Source of the DNA: Alcanivoracaceae bacterium
Lineage (GTDB): Bacteria; Pseudomonadota; Gammaproteobacteria; Pseudomonadales; Alcanivoracaceae
Direction of reading: 5' to 3'
NCBI GenBank assembly: GCA_023146255.1
Contig: JAGLCJ010000005.1
Span: forward strand, 124,001-188,000
Length of the DNA: 64,000 bases
Part shown: in pieces, positions 44,475 to 53,254 of the stretch
Layout of the letters: every line of letters starts with the position of its first letter
How positions within the stretch are numbered: position 1 is the first letter of the stretch
Notes under the pieces: generated by a model
Database searches by the model: none
Seen by the model: only the letters and a program-made list of their open reading frames with translations
What the model was told of the DNA's origin: nothing
Program-made: the position numbers and the translations under genes

Positions 44475-45140
44475 TTACTGGGTCAGCGGCAGCAGGATCA
44501 GTTCGACGCGACGGTTCTGGGCGCGGCCGCTGTCGGTGCTGTTGGAAGCCACCGGCTGGGTCTCGCCGAAGCCAACCACATCCATACGTATCTGCTGAAC
44601 CCCGAAGCCACCAAGGGCATTGGCAACGGACTGGGCGCGTTGCTGCGACAGCAGCATGTTGTACTGGTCACTGCCGACGCTGTCGGTGTGGCCACCGATC
44701 TGGATCATGGTCGACTTGTACTCTTTCAGCACCTCGGCGACGGAATCCAGCACCGGCATAAACGAGTCACGCAGTACTGACTGGTTGGTGTCAAAAGTGA
44801 TCGCGCCCGGCATGTTGAGAATGATGTTGTCGCCGTCACGGACGACCGATACGCCGCTGGCAGACAGTTTTTCGCGCAGCTTGGCTTCCTGCACATCCAT
44901 GTAGACACCGACGCTGCCACCGGCAACGGCACCGATACCGGCACCTTTCAGGGCTCGCTCTTTACGCTCCTTGGAGCTATCCGAGGTGGCAATGCCGATC
45001 AGGGCGCCGGCGGCCGCACCAATCATGGCTCCCTTGGCAGCATTCGACGTCTGCTTCTCGCCGGTGTAAGGGTTAATAGTGCTACAGGCATTCAGCGCCA
45101 CGGCGCTGCTGATCAGGGTGGCGAGGGCGAGCTTTTTCAT
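44475..45140 (-). CDS. OmpA-family lipoprotein with glycine zipper
   Basis: 221 residues. Lipobox LNAC near residue 19, then a Gly/Ala-rich zipper (GAMIGAAAGALIGIATS) and a C-terminal OmpA peptidoglycan-binding domain (TFDTNQSVL, GGHTDSVGSDQYN, NRRVELIL) with the conserved Asp and Arg. It resembles YiaD-type proteins: outer-membrane lipoprotein bound to the cell wall. AAGGAG lies before the ATG at 45140. Confidence 0.9.
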   Translation of the reverse strand: MKKLALATLISSAVALNACSTINPYTGEKQTSNAAKGAMIGAAAGALIGIATSDSSKERKERALKGAGIGAVAGGSVGVYMDVQEAKLREKLSASGVSVVRDGDNIILNMPGAITFDTNQSVLRDSFMPVLDSVAEVLKEYKSTMIQIGGHTDSVGSDQYNMLLSQQRAQSVANALGGFGVQQIRMDVVGFGETQPVASNSTDSGRAQNRRVELILLPLTQ

Positions 45141-45297
45141 GAAATCTCCTTGGCGGGGTCAGAACAGAGCAAATAAGGCCAACTGGACGTTGGCATTGGC
45201 CATTAAGCCTAGTCGTTTTGTCATGTTCGGGGAACCGGGACTGTGTCACGGAATGGTAAACTCGCTGCTTCGATAGCCAGCAGGGTCGGCCGGTTCC

Positions 45298-46140
45298 ATG
45301 AAAGTTCGCACACCGATTCGTTTTGAGGATTACCATCCGCCGTCCGCTGACCGCATTCGCCGGATGCTGACTCTGCAGCGCTGGTATTTCACCCCCAGGC
45401 TGCTCGGTGCCGAAAATGTCGACCCGAACCGCCCCGGTCTGTTTGTCGGCAACCATGCCATTTTCGGGGTGATTGACTCGCCGCTGTTTGCCAGCGAGCT
45501 GTACAGCCGCACCGGCGTTTACCCGCGCAGCCTGGGTGATCACTTTCATTTTGATGTGCCGGGCTGGGGCGACCTGCTGATCCGCTACGGCGCGGTGCCC
45601 GGCACCCGGGAAAACTGCAGCCGGCTGATGCAGGCCGGCCAGCACGTGCTGGTGTTTCCCGGCGGTGCTCGTGAGGTGGCGAAGCGGCGCAGCGAGATCA
45701 ACCGGCTGACCTGGAAAAACCGTACCGGCTTTGCCCGGATGGCCATCGAGCATGGCTACGACATCATTCCGTTTGCCTCGGTGGGCTGCGACGAGTCCTA
45801 CACCATCCTGTTCGATGGTGACGATTTCCAGAACAGCCGGGCAGGGCGCTGGCTACTGGGCCGTCCGGAACTGAACAAGCTGCTGCGCGGCGGCGACACC
45901 TTCATGCCGCTGGCCAGAGGACTTGGGCTGACCCTGCTGCCGCGGCCGGAGCCGTTCTGGTTCATGATCGGCAAACCGATTCCGACCGGCGACTATGCCG
46001 GCCGCGAGGATGACCGGGAAGCGCTGTGGGATCTGCGCAGCAAGGCCGCCGCCAGCATCGAAGCCATGATCGAGCAACTGAAACAGAAGCGGGCCGCCGA
46101 GGACTTGCCTGGCTGGCGCCGTCGACTGCTGGAGCGTTGA
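45298..46140 (+). CDS. PlsC/DAGAT-like acyltransferase
   Basis: 280 residues. The lysophospholipid acyltransferase motif I appears as NHAIFGVID, motif III as VFPGGAREV, and a later FMIGKPIPTGDY fits motif IV. The spacing and GGARE form resemble the diacylglycerol acyltransferase (PF03982) branch rather than PlsC proper. Probably acylates a glycerolipid at the membrane. It may share a divergent promoter region with the OmpA gene; no operon partner follows. Confidence 0.82.
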   Translation: MKVRTPIRFEDYHPPSADRIRRMLTLQRWYFTPRLLGAENVDPNRPGLFVGNHAIFGVIDSPLFASELYSRTGVYPRSLGDHFHFDVPGWGDLLIRYGAVPGTRENCSRLMQAGQHVLVFPGGAREVAKRRSEINRLTWKNRTGFARMAIEHGYDIIPFASVGCDESYTILFDGDDFQNSRAGRWLLGRPELNKLLRGGDTFMPLARGLGLTLLPRPEPFWFMIGKPIPTGDYAGREDDREALWDLRSKAAASIEAMIEQLKQKRAAEDLPGWRRRLLER

Positions 46141-46235
46141 TGTTTACCCCCTGACAGGGATCATCAGTACGCTGACCAATCTGCCCATTGTCGAGTGTTG
46201 CTGCACCTGCCTAATGTACTGCCAGACGTTTTCTT

Positions 46236-46290
46236 GTGGGAGCGGCTGGTCAGCCGCGAAAGATTTTCGCCGTCGATCGACGGCTCCTAC
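46236..46290. repeat. Palindromic repeat, copy 5 (55 bp)
   Basis: GTGGGAGC-GGCTGGTCAGCC-GCGAA on the left and TTCGC-CGTCGATCGACG-GCTCCTAC on the right. It lies in the 190-base gap upstream of the MpaB-like gene. One base off the consensus in the left end. Confidence 0.86.
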
Positions 46291-46331
46291 GGGTTGGCAG
46301 TGTTCTCCAACCGTTATGCAGGTGTTCAGCC

Positions 46332-47666
46332 ATGGTTATGTCCCTTGAGGAACTGCGCGCCAAAGTGGCCGCCCAGAAGACCCTGATTCCTTCGCTGTAT
46401 GGCGATGTCGATTTCAGCATCACCCCGGAACGCTTCACCGACGACCCGCATGACGAGTGTGCCTTGCCCGGTCGCTTTGCCCGCAAGTACCGACCGAAAC
46501 TGCTGGCTGATCGTGAGCGTATCGAACGGGCCCGGGCCTACACCATGCTCGGTGACACCGTCGCCGATGCCTACGCGGCGCTGATGCCGAAGTTCGGTTT
46601 CCGGACGCTGATCAGCATGCTGACCGAAGCCTGCGACAAGGGCGTCGACAGGGTCGAAGGTGCGCCGCAGGAGCTGGTCGATTTTATCCAGTCGATGGAG
46701 CGCATCCCCGACTGGCTCGACATGGAGCTGGTCAACGAGGGCGCCCGGGTCAGCCGCATTGCCATGGCCAATCTGGCGCCGTTTGCGATTCGCGGCGCCT
46801 TCGTTGCCACCTTCATGAACAAGTACTCCGGCTTGCCGATGGCACTGACCGGCACCTTGTCCGATGAATCCTCGGTGCAGCGGGTCAAGGAAACCGCCAG
46901 CTTCTTTACCACGGCAACATTGCCCGGAGCGCTGGAGCGATTTGGTACCGGCTTCAAGGCCGCGGCGATGGTGCGGCTGATGCACTCGATGGTGCGCTTT
47001 AATATTCTGAAACGCTCGAAGGTCTGGGACGTCAGCGTTTACGGCATTCCGATTCCGCAGGTGGACCAGATGCCGGCCGGCACCATGCCGGCGTTCATCA
47101 CCGCCTTCAAGGTGATTCGCAAGGGCCGCAAGGAGTTCACCCGCGATGAGCGCGCCATTGTCGAGCTGTGCCGCTATCAGAGTTACCTGCTCGGTCTGCC
47201 GGAGGATCTGCTGCCGGATACGCCGCGGGAGATTTTCAACGCCATGATGACCTACGGCAGCACATTGCGGGATGGCTATGACGATGAAACCTGTGGTGCG
47301 CTGGTGCGCTCAACCATGTCGGCCTATCTGCCGCCGGATCACTCACTGCGCAATCGTATCTACAACACTTTCGAGAAAAGCTTCTCCAAGGTGTTTTTCA
47401 GCCGGGTATTCCTGATCGGTGATGAAAAGCAGAAGGCAAAGCGGATGGGGGTGCAGCCGAGCATCAAGGACTACCTGTTTTTCGCTGCCAGTAACCTCTA
47501 CATCCTGCCGCAGATGACGGCGTTCTCGCTGATCGAAAAGGTGCCAGTGGCCGGCTGGGTGGCTGACCAGTTGCTGATCCGTCGGCTTAACCAGTTATTG
47601 GTCAACTATGGCCACGCTGAATACACCACGGATCCGGCCAAATACAAGGATGCCAAGGCACTGTAG
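46332..47666 (+). CDS. MpaB/DUF2236-family oxygenase-like protein
   Basis: 444 residues from the ATG at 46332 (46338 is an alternative). The DUF2236 family includes MpaB and the rubber oxygenase Lcp, which hold haem b. Family-like segments are GDTVADAYAALMPKFG, GARVSRIAMANLAPFAI and FKVIRKGRKEFTRDERAIVEL. No signal peptide, unlike Lcp. Substrate unknown. The stop TAG (47664-47666) comes from the following palindromic repeat. Confidence 0.72.
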   Translation: MVMSLEELRAKVAAQKTLIPSLYGDVDFSITPERFTDDPHDECALPGRFARKYRPKLLADRERIERARAYTMLGDTVADAYAALMPKFGFRTLISMLTEACDKGVDRVEGAPQELVDFIQSMERIPDWLDMELVNEGARVSRIAMANLAPFAIRGAFVATFMNKYSGLPMALTGTLSDESSVQRVKETASFFTTATLPGALERFGTGFKAAAMVRLMHSMVRFNILKRSKVWDVSVYGIPIPQVDQMPAGTMPAFITAFKVIRKGRKEFTRDERAIVELCRYQSYLLGLPEDLLPDTPREIFNAMMTYGSTLRDGYDDETCGALVRSTMSAYLPPDHSLRNRIYNTFEKSFSKVFFSRVFLIGDEKQKAKRMGVQPSIKDYLFFAASNLYILPQMTAFSLIEKVPVAGWVADQLLIRRLNQLLVNYGHAEYTTDPAKYKDAKAL

Positions 47667-47717
47667 GAGCGGCCGATCGGCCGCGAACAGGTTTCGCCGT
47701 CGATCGACGGCTCCTAC
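47663..47717. repeat. Palindromic repeat, copy 6 (55 bp)
   Basis: GTAGGAGC-GGCCGATCGGCC-GCGAA on the left, TTCGC-CGTCGATCGACG-GCTCCTAC on the right. It lies between convergent genes and gives both their stops: TAG 47664-47666 (plus) and TAG 47714-47716 (minus strand). Confidence 0.88.
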
Positions 47718-48328
47718 ATGGCGCCAGCGCGGTCCGGCTCGCGCCACATGCACCACAGTGGCGGCGCCTCGCCGGGCAGGTCGGTCAGTATTTTGCTGAC
47801 TTCAAAGCCGTAACGACGATACAGCGACAGGTTGCTCTCTTCGGCAGTTTCCAGATACACCGGCATCTGTTCCTGATCGGCCCGCGCAAGAATGATCTGC
47901 AGCAGCGGCCGCGACCAGCCCTTGCCCTGATGCATCGGGTCCACTCCCAGCACCTGCAGGTAATAGTGCGGTGTTTGCGGGTGGGCGTCCTGCACCGCCT
48001 GAATGGCACGACTGACCGTCCACAAACGCTGCCAGTCGGTCATCCGGAAAAAATCCGGCAGAAAGCGTAACTGCTGCAGCACGCCAAGATGCCACTGGCC
48101 TGGTGCCGACCACAACGACGCCCCCTGATGCTGCTCACCACACCAGACCAGACCGCCGGGCAGGGCAAGATGTCGCAACTGGGCGGCAAAACCGAGCCCG
48201 AGGCGAGCCTGATAATCGCCCTGATCTCCGACAATCCAGCGCCAGAACGGATCCTGGTCGAATGCCCGGGCCAACATTGCGGACAGCGCCGGGAGATCAT
48301 CTTCGCTGGCGACTCGAATGGAATGCAT
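47714..48328 (-). CDS. GNAT-family N-acetyltransferase
   Basis: 204 residues. The acetyl-CoA-binding motif is YLQVLGVDPMHQGKGWSRPL (Q-x-x-G-x-G/A variant QGKGWS), followed by LETAEESNLSLYRRYGFE, a typical GNAT C-terminal strand-helix. The substrate cannot be told. It diverges from the flavoprotein operon across 229 bases. Its stop is inside the repeat. Confidence 0.88.
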   Translation of the reverse strand: MHSIRVASEDDLPALSAMLARAFDQDPFWRWIVGDQGDYQARLGLGFAAQLRHLALPGGLVWCGEQHQGASLWSAPGQWHLGVLQQLRFLPDFFRMTDWQRLWTVSRAIQAVQDAHPQTPHYYLQVLGVDPMHQGKGWSRPLLQIILARADQEQMPVYLETAEESNLSLYRRYGFEVSKILTDLPGEAPPLWCMWREPDRAGAM

Positions 48329-48384
48329 GGTTTGCCTCGGGAAAAAGTGGAGTCACATTGTCGGTTTGATTGCCGGCAATCTCA

Positions 48385-48410
48385 ACGCCTGCCTTCAGGG
48401 CGTGTTTTTC
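48385..48410 (+). terminator. Terminator-like hairpin in the leader of the flavoprotein operon
   Basis: ACG-CCTG-CCTT-CAGG-G-CGT followed by GTTTTTC. It reads as a small intrinsic terminator on the plus strand, but no plus-strand gene ends before it. It may therefore be an attenuator in the leader of the operon starting at 48558, or the end of a short transcript. Confidence 0.35.
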
Positions 48411-48557
48411 CTGTCAGCACTGCGGCATCCACGGACAGGGGGCTTTTCTTCTGTCATCAAATGTCCATAAGCTGACAGCCAACGCCAGTGAAACATCTGT
48501 GCACAACCATTAGCATCCGCGGCCTGTGAAGGTTGATCGATAACAGGGGAGTAGGGC

Positions 48558-50150
48558 ATGCGACGTTGGAACGGCTGGGGTGATGAGGCTAATGAGTTTC
48601 CGCTGAAGCCGGCTGGCCTCGCGTTTCTTCAGCAGCGCCTTGGTCAGGCCAGGGCGCTGCCGGATGCCAGTCTTGAGAGCGTTATCGCACAGGTGCCGGC
48701 GTCGCGCCTGCCCGAGCACGCGCTGGTCCGCACCGATGCCGAAATCCGTATCCGCCATGCCCGCGGCCAGAGTCTGCCGGATTGGCTGGCGATGCGTTCC
48801 GGCGCGATGGGGCCGTTTCCGGACGGGGTTGCCGAACCGGAAACCAGTGCCCAGGTGCGGGAACTGCTCGACTGGGCGCTGTCCAGTGACGTGCTGGTCA
48901 TTCCGTACGGCGGTGGCACCTCGGTGGCCGGGCATATCAATCCGCCGGCGCTGGATGCACCGGTTCTGACGCTGTCGCTGGCAAAAATGAACAAGCTGAT
49001 TGATCTCGATCCGCTCAGCCAGATTGCCACTTTTGGTGCCGGTACGCCGGGACCGGCGCTGGAGCAACAGTTGCGCGAGAAAGGTTACCTGCTTGGTCAT
49101 TTTCCGCAGAGCTGGGAGCTATCCACCGTTGGTGGCTGGATTGCCAGCCGCTCCAGCGGCCAGCAGTCGATGCGTTATGGTCGGATCGAACAAATGTTTG
49201 CCGGCGGGCGACTGGAATCACCGCGCGGTACGCTGATCATTCCGACTATTCCAGCCTCCAGCGCCGGCCCCGATCTGCGTGAAATGGTGATGGGCAGTGA
49301 AGGCCGTTTCGGTGTGCTGACCGAAGTCAAGGTACGCGTCACGCCGTTGCCGGAAAAGGAAGAGTTTCATGTTGCCTTCGCGCCGGACTGGAATACCGCC
49401 GTCGATCTGGTGCGCTCCATGGCGCAGGCAAAGCTGCCGCTGTCGATGCTGCGCGTCTCCAACGCTGAGGAAACCCGTTCCCATCTGAAGCTGGCCGGTC
49501 ACGAGAATCTGGTGGGCTGGCTGGAAAAGTATCTGGCCCTGCGCGGCAACGCCGACGGCAAATGCATGATTACTTTCGGCGTCACCGGGCAGTCACGCGC
49601 CTGTGCACAGAATCTGGCCGAGGCCAAGCGCCGTATTCGCGCCGCCGGTGGTGTTCATGTCGGCACGCTGCTGGGCAAGAAGTGGGAAGATTCACGGTTC
49701 CGTTCGCCATACTTGCGCCACGGTCTGTGGGAGCATGGCTACGCGGTGGACACCCTGGAAACCTGCGTCGACTGGAGCCGGGTGCCGGACACGGTGGCGA
49801 CCATTGAACAGGCCATTCGCGATAACTGTGGTGATGATGGCAAGGTGCATGTGTTTACCCATCTGTCACACCTGTACCCGCAGGGTTCCAGTATCTATAC
49901 CACCTATGTGTTCCGTTGCTCGGCAAGCTATGAAGAAACGCGCGCGCGTTGGTGGCAAATGAAAAAGGCGGCCAGCGATGCGATTGCCGCCATGGGTGGC
50001 ACCATCAGTCACCAGCATGGTGTAGGTCGCGATCATGCTCCCTGGCTGAAGCATGAGAAAACCGCCCAGGGCATGGCCGTGCTCGACACGCTGGCGCGGC
50101 ATTTCGATCCGAGCCAGCAAATGAATCCCGGTTGTTTGCTGGAAAAATAG
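48558..50150 (+). CDS. Alkyl-DHAP-synthase-like FAD-binding oxidoreductase
   Basis: 530 residues. FAD_binding_4 (PCMH) domain with VLVIPYGGGTSVAGHINPP and FAGAGT-type AAFGAGTPGP-like flavin loops, then the C-terminal cap ending HQHGVGRDHAPWL and DPSQQMNPGCLL. This matches alkyldihydroxyacetonephosphate synthase (ADPS/AGPS) and its bacterial relatives. Human ADPS swaps an acyl for an alkyl chain on DHAP to make ether lipids; whether this protein does so is inference. It heads a tight operon with a glycerol-3-phosphate dehydrogenase and an FGGY kinase. Confidence 0.85.
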   Translation: MRRWNGWGDEANEFPLKPAGLAFLQQRLGQARALPDASLESVIAQVPASRLPEHALVRTDAEIRIRHARGQSLPDWLAMRSGAMGPFPDGVAEPETSAQVRELLDWALSSDVLVIPYGGGTSVAGHINPPALDAPVLTLSLAKMNKLIDLDPLSQIATFGAGTPGPALEQQLREKGYLLGHFPQSWELSTVGGWIASRSSGQQSMRYGRIEQMFAGGRLESPRGTLIIPTIPASSAGPDLREMVMGSEGRFGVLTEVKVRVTPLPEKEEFHVAFAPDWNTAVDLVRSMAQAKLPLSMLRVSNAEETRSHLKLAGHENLVGWLEKYLALRGNADGKCMITFGVTGQSRACAQNLAEAKRRIRAAGGVHVGTLLGKKWEDSRFRSPYLRHGLWEHGYAVDTLETCVDWSRVPDTVATIEQAIRDNCGDDGKVHVFTHLSHLYPQGSSIYTTYVFRCSASYEETRARWWQMKKAASDAIAAMGGTISHQHGVGRDHAPWLKHEKTAQGMAVLDTLARHFDPSQQMNPGCLLEK

Positions 50151-50183
50151 TTTTCTCAAAAAGTAATCTGCAGGAGAAACGAC

Positions 50184-51695
50184 ATGCTTGGCCAACGCCC
50201 GAATCCGTCTGACCTGACGGCGGAAACCTGGGACCTGATTGTCATCGGTGGCGGCATCACCGGTGCGGGCGTATTGCTGGAAGCGGCGCGGCGCGGCCAG
50301 CGCGTGCTGTTGCTGGAACAACGCGATTTTGCCTGGGGCACCTCGAGTCGGTCATCGAAAATGGTCCATGGCGGGCTGCGTTATCTGGGCCAGGGCGATA
50401 TCCGTCTGACCCGTCACTCGTTGCTGGAGCGTGAGCGTCTGCTGCAGGAGCTGCCGGATATGGTGGTGCGGCAGCCGTATATCTTCCCGATTCGTCGCGG
50501 CAAGTTTCCCGGTCGCTGGCCGATGAAGGCGGTGCTCTGGTTGTACGATTTTCTCGCCGGCATTCGCGATCATCGCTGGCTGTCGATGGACAAACTGATG
50601 AAGCTGGTGCCGGGCCTGAATCGCGACGGTCTGGTCGGCGCCATGCGTTACACCGATTCACTCACCGACGACAGCCGTCTGGTGGCGCGGGTGCTGCATG
50701 AAGGCTGTGGCCATGGCGGCCGCGCCTGTAACTACGTTGAAGTGAACAGCACACGACGTGACGGCGATCTGTTGACCTTGTCGGCAAAAGATCTTGTCAC
50801 CGCCACAACCTTGTCATTCCGCGCTCGCCATGTCATCAACGCCACCGGCGCCTGGGCTGATCGCTTGTCCGGCACCGAGAAGAAGGTGAGGCCGCAACGC
50901 GGCAGTCATCTGTTTGTCCCGGCTGAACGCCTGCCGGTCTCGGATTGCCTGACGATTCTGCACCCGGATGACGGTCGTCCGGTATTTGTGTTCCCGTGGG
51001 AAGGGCGCACCTGCATTGGCACGACTGATCTTGATCATCGTGATGACCTGTCATTTGAACCGGTATGCACCCGCCTTGAAGTGGATTATCTGCTGAAACT
51101 GGTCAACAGCCAGTTCCCGAAAACCGCACTGCAGGACAGTGACATTATTTCCACCATGGCCGGCGTGCGGCCGATCATTGCCTCCGGCAAGGGCATTGAT
51201 CCGTCGAAGGAGCGTCGCGATCACGCAGTCTGGTCCCATGACGGCGTCACCACCGTCAGCGGCGGCAAGCTCACCACGTTCCGGTTGATTGCGCTGGATG
51301 CGCTGCTCGCTGCTGGTCTGATTGATGCCGATGATCATGGCGCCAGTCAGGCACCGAAGGAACGGATGTTTCGGTTTGCGGTAAATCCGCCGCATCGTCT
51401 CGGTCACCCTCTGGCGGCATTGCCGAGTGGCGAGGCTTTGCTGGAGCAAATCAGATGGGTGCTGGAAAACGAAATGGTGGTGCATCTGGATGATCTGCTG
51501 CTGCGTCGTACCCGTATCGGCAATCTGTTGCCGCAGGGCGGCAAGGCGATGCTGGCTGAGATCAAGCCCCTGTGCCAGCAACAGCTCGGCTGGGATGAAG
51601 CGGAATGGGATCAGGAAGTCAGCCGCTATCTGGAAATCATCGAGCGCTACTACAGCGTGCCGCAAGCCGCGAACAGCGTGGCCAACGCCGCATGA
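50184..51695 (+). CDS. glpD: FAD-dependent glycerol-3-phosphate dehydrogenase
   Basis: 503 residues. Dinucleotide-binding IVIGGGITGAGVLLEAARRG, then the GlpD signature LRYLGQGDIRL and SSRSSKMVHGGLRYL. Oxidises glycerol-3-phosphate to DHAP at the inner face of the membrane. AGGAGAAACGAC precedes the ATG at 50184. Its place between an ADPS-like flavoprotein and a kinase suggests it feeds DHAP to that pathway, and it may not be the main respiratory GlpD. ATGA overlap with the kinase gene. Confidence 0.88.
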   Translation: MLGQRPNPSDLTAETWDLIVIGGGITGAGVLLEAARRGQRVLLLEQRDFAWGTSSRSSKMVHGGLRYLGQGDIRLTRHSLLERERLLQELPDMVVRQPYIFPIRRGKFPGRWPMKAVLWLYDFLAGIRDHRWLSMDKLMKLVPGLNRDGLVGAMRYTDSLTDDSRLVARVLHEGCGHGGRACNYVEVNSTRRDGDLLTLSAKDLVTATTLSFRARHVINATGAWADRLSGTEKKVRPQRGSHLFVPAERLPVSDCLTILHPDDGRPVFVFPWEGRTCIGTTDLDHRDDLSFEPVCTRLEVDYLLKLVNSQFPKTALQDSDIISTMAGVRPIIASGKGIDPSKERRDHAVWSHDGVTTVSGGKLTTFRLIALDALLAAGLIDADDHGASQAPKERMFRFAVNPPHRLGHPLAALPSGEALLEQIRWVLENEMVVHLDDLLLRRTRIGNLLPQGGKAMLAEIKPLCQQQLGWDEAEWDQEVSRYLEIIERYYSVPQAANSVANAA

Positions 51696-53254
51696 GTCAG
51701 GACCTGCTGCTCGCCATCGATCAGGGCACCCAGAGTGTCCGCGCCATGCTGTTCGATCTGCATGGCGAACTGGTGGCGCGGCATCAGGTGCACATTGAAC
51801 CCTATCGCGCTGAACAGCCGGGCTGGGCCGAACAGGACTGTGATTATTTCTGGGAAAATCTCTGTCGTGCCTGTCAGGGCTTGTGGCTGAACTATCCGGA
51901 TTTGCAGTCGCGAGTGATTGCCGCGTCGCTGACCACTCAACGCGCCTCGGTGGTTTGTCTCGACAAGGATTTCCAGCCGTTACGGCCCGCGGTAATCTGG
52001 CTCGACCAGCGTCGTACCAGTGCTTTTCCGCCGTTGCCGGCGTTGCTCAACATTGCCGTCAATGCAATCGGTCAGGGCGAAACCCTGCGCCAGTTCCGCA
52101 GCAAGGCGGAGTGCAACTGGATTGCCGCCGATGAACCGGAAGTCTGGAAAAAAACCGAGCACTACGCACTGCTGTCCGGCTACCTGACCATGAAACTGAC
52201 CGGCACGCTAAGTGATGCCATCGCCTCCCAGGTCGGCTATATCCCGTTTGATTTCCGCAAGCAGGATTGGGCCGGCGCGCTCGATCTGAAATGGCATGCG
52301 CTGACGGTCAAACGCGATCAGTTGCCACCGCTGGTGGCTGCCTCCCGGCCGCTTGGCGTGATCAGCAAGGAAGCTGCCCGTGATACCGGCATCCCGGAAG
52401 GATTAACGCTGTATGCCAGCGGCGCCGACAAGGCCTGCGAAGTGCTGGGCAGCGGCGCGCTGACGCCGGACACCGGCAATCTCAGTTACGGCACCACCGC
52501 GACCTTCAACACCTGCAACCCGAAATACGTTGAGCCGATGCCGTTTGTGCCACCTTATCCGGCGGCGCTGCCCGGGCATTACAACTCGGAGATCATCGTC
52601 CAGCGTGGTTACTGGATGGTGAACTGGTTCAAGCGCGAGTTCGCCGCCGCCGAAGTGCAGGAAGCGGAAACCCTGAACATTGCCGCCGAGCAATTGTTTG
52701 ATCGCCTGCTGCGCGAATCACCGCCCGGCGCCATGGGCCTGACCCTGCAGCCGTTCTGGAATCCGGGCGTGAAATATCCGGGCCCGGAAGCGAAGGGCGC
52801 GATTATCGGTTTTGGTGATGTGCATACCCGCGCGCATTTGTACCGGGCGATTATCGAAGGCATCGGTTACGCCCTGCGCGAAGGCAAGGAGCGGCTGGAA
52901 AAGCGCAACGGCGTCGCCATTCGCCAGCTGCGCGTTTCCGGTGGTGGCTCGCAGAGCGACGAGATCATGCAAATCACTGCGAATATTTTCGGCCTGCGCG
53001 CCGAGCGCCCGCATACCTGGGAAACCTCCGGGCTGGGTGCGGCAATCAACGCCGCCGTCGGCGCCGGCCGTTACGCCAGTCACCGCGATGCGGTGGCGGC
53101 GATGACCCGGCCGGGCAGGGCGTTCAACCCGGATCGCGATACGGTTAAGTTGTATGACCGCCTGTATAGCGAGGTTTATCGTCCGTTATACGGGCGCTTG
53201 GCGCCGCTTTACCGTAATATCCGCCGCATCACGGGATACCCGAAGCGTTACTGA
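51692..53254 (+). CDS. FGGY-family carbohydrate kinase
   Basis: 520 residues from the ATG at 51692, which overlaps the preceding stop. N-terminal ATP-binding loop AIDQGTQSVRAMLFD and the C-terminal FGGY domain with RVSGGGSQSDEIMQITANI are present. The core resembles glycerol or xylulose kinases but the substrate-site residues do not settle it. In the operon it would most naturally phosphorylate glycerol or a glycerol-like polyol. Its stop overlaps the rlmJ start (TGATG). Confidence 0.86.
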   Translation: MSQDLLLAIDQGTQSVRAMLFDLHGELVARHQVHIEPYRAEQPGWAEQDCDYFWENLCRACQGLWLNYPDLQSRVIAASLTTQRASVVCLDKDFQPLRPAVIWLDQRRTSAFPPLPALLNIAVNAIGQGETLRQFRSKAECNWIAADEPEVWKKTEHYALLSGYLTMKLTGTLSDAIASQVGYIPFDFRKQDWAGALDLKWHALTVKRDQLPPLVAASRPLGVISKEAARDTGIPEGLTLYASGADKACEVLGSGALTPDTGNLSYGTTATFNTCNPKYVEPMPFVPPYPAALPGHYNSEIIVQRGYWMVNWFKREFAAAEVQEAETLNIAAEQLFDRLLRESPPGAMGLTLQPFWNPGVKYPGPEAKGAIIGFGDVHTRAHLYRAIIEGIGYALREGKERLEKRNGVAIRQLRVSGGGSQSDEIMQITANIFGLRAERPHTWETSGLGAAINAAVGAGRYASHRDAVAAMTRPGRAFNPDRDTVKLYDRLYSEVYRPLYGRLAPLYRNIRRITGYPKRY

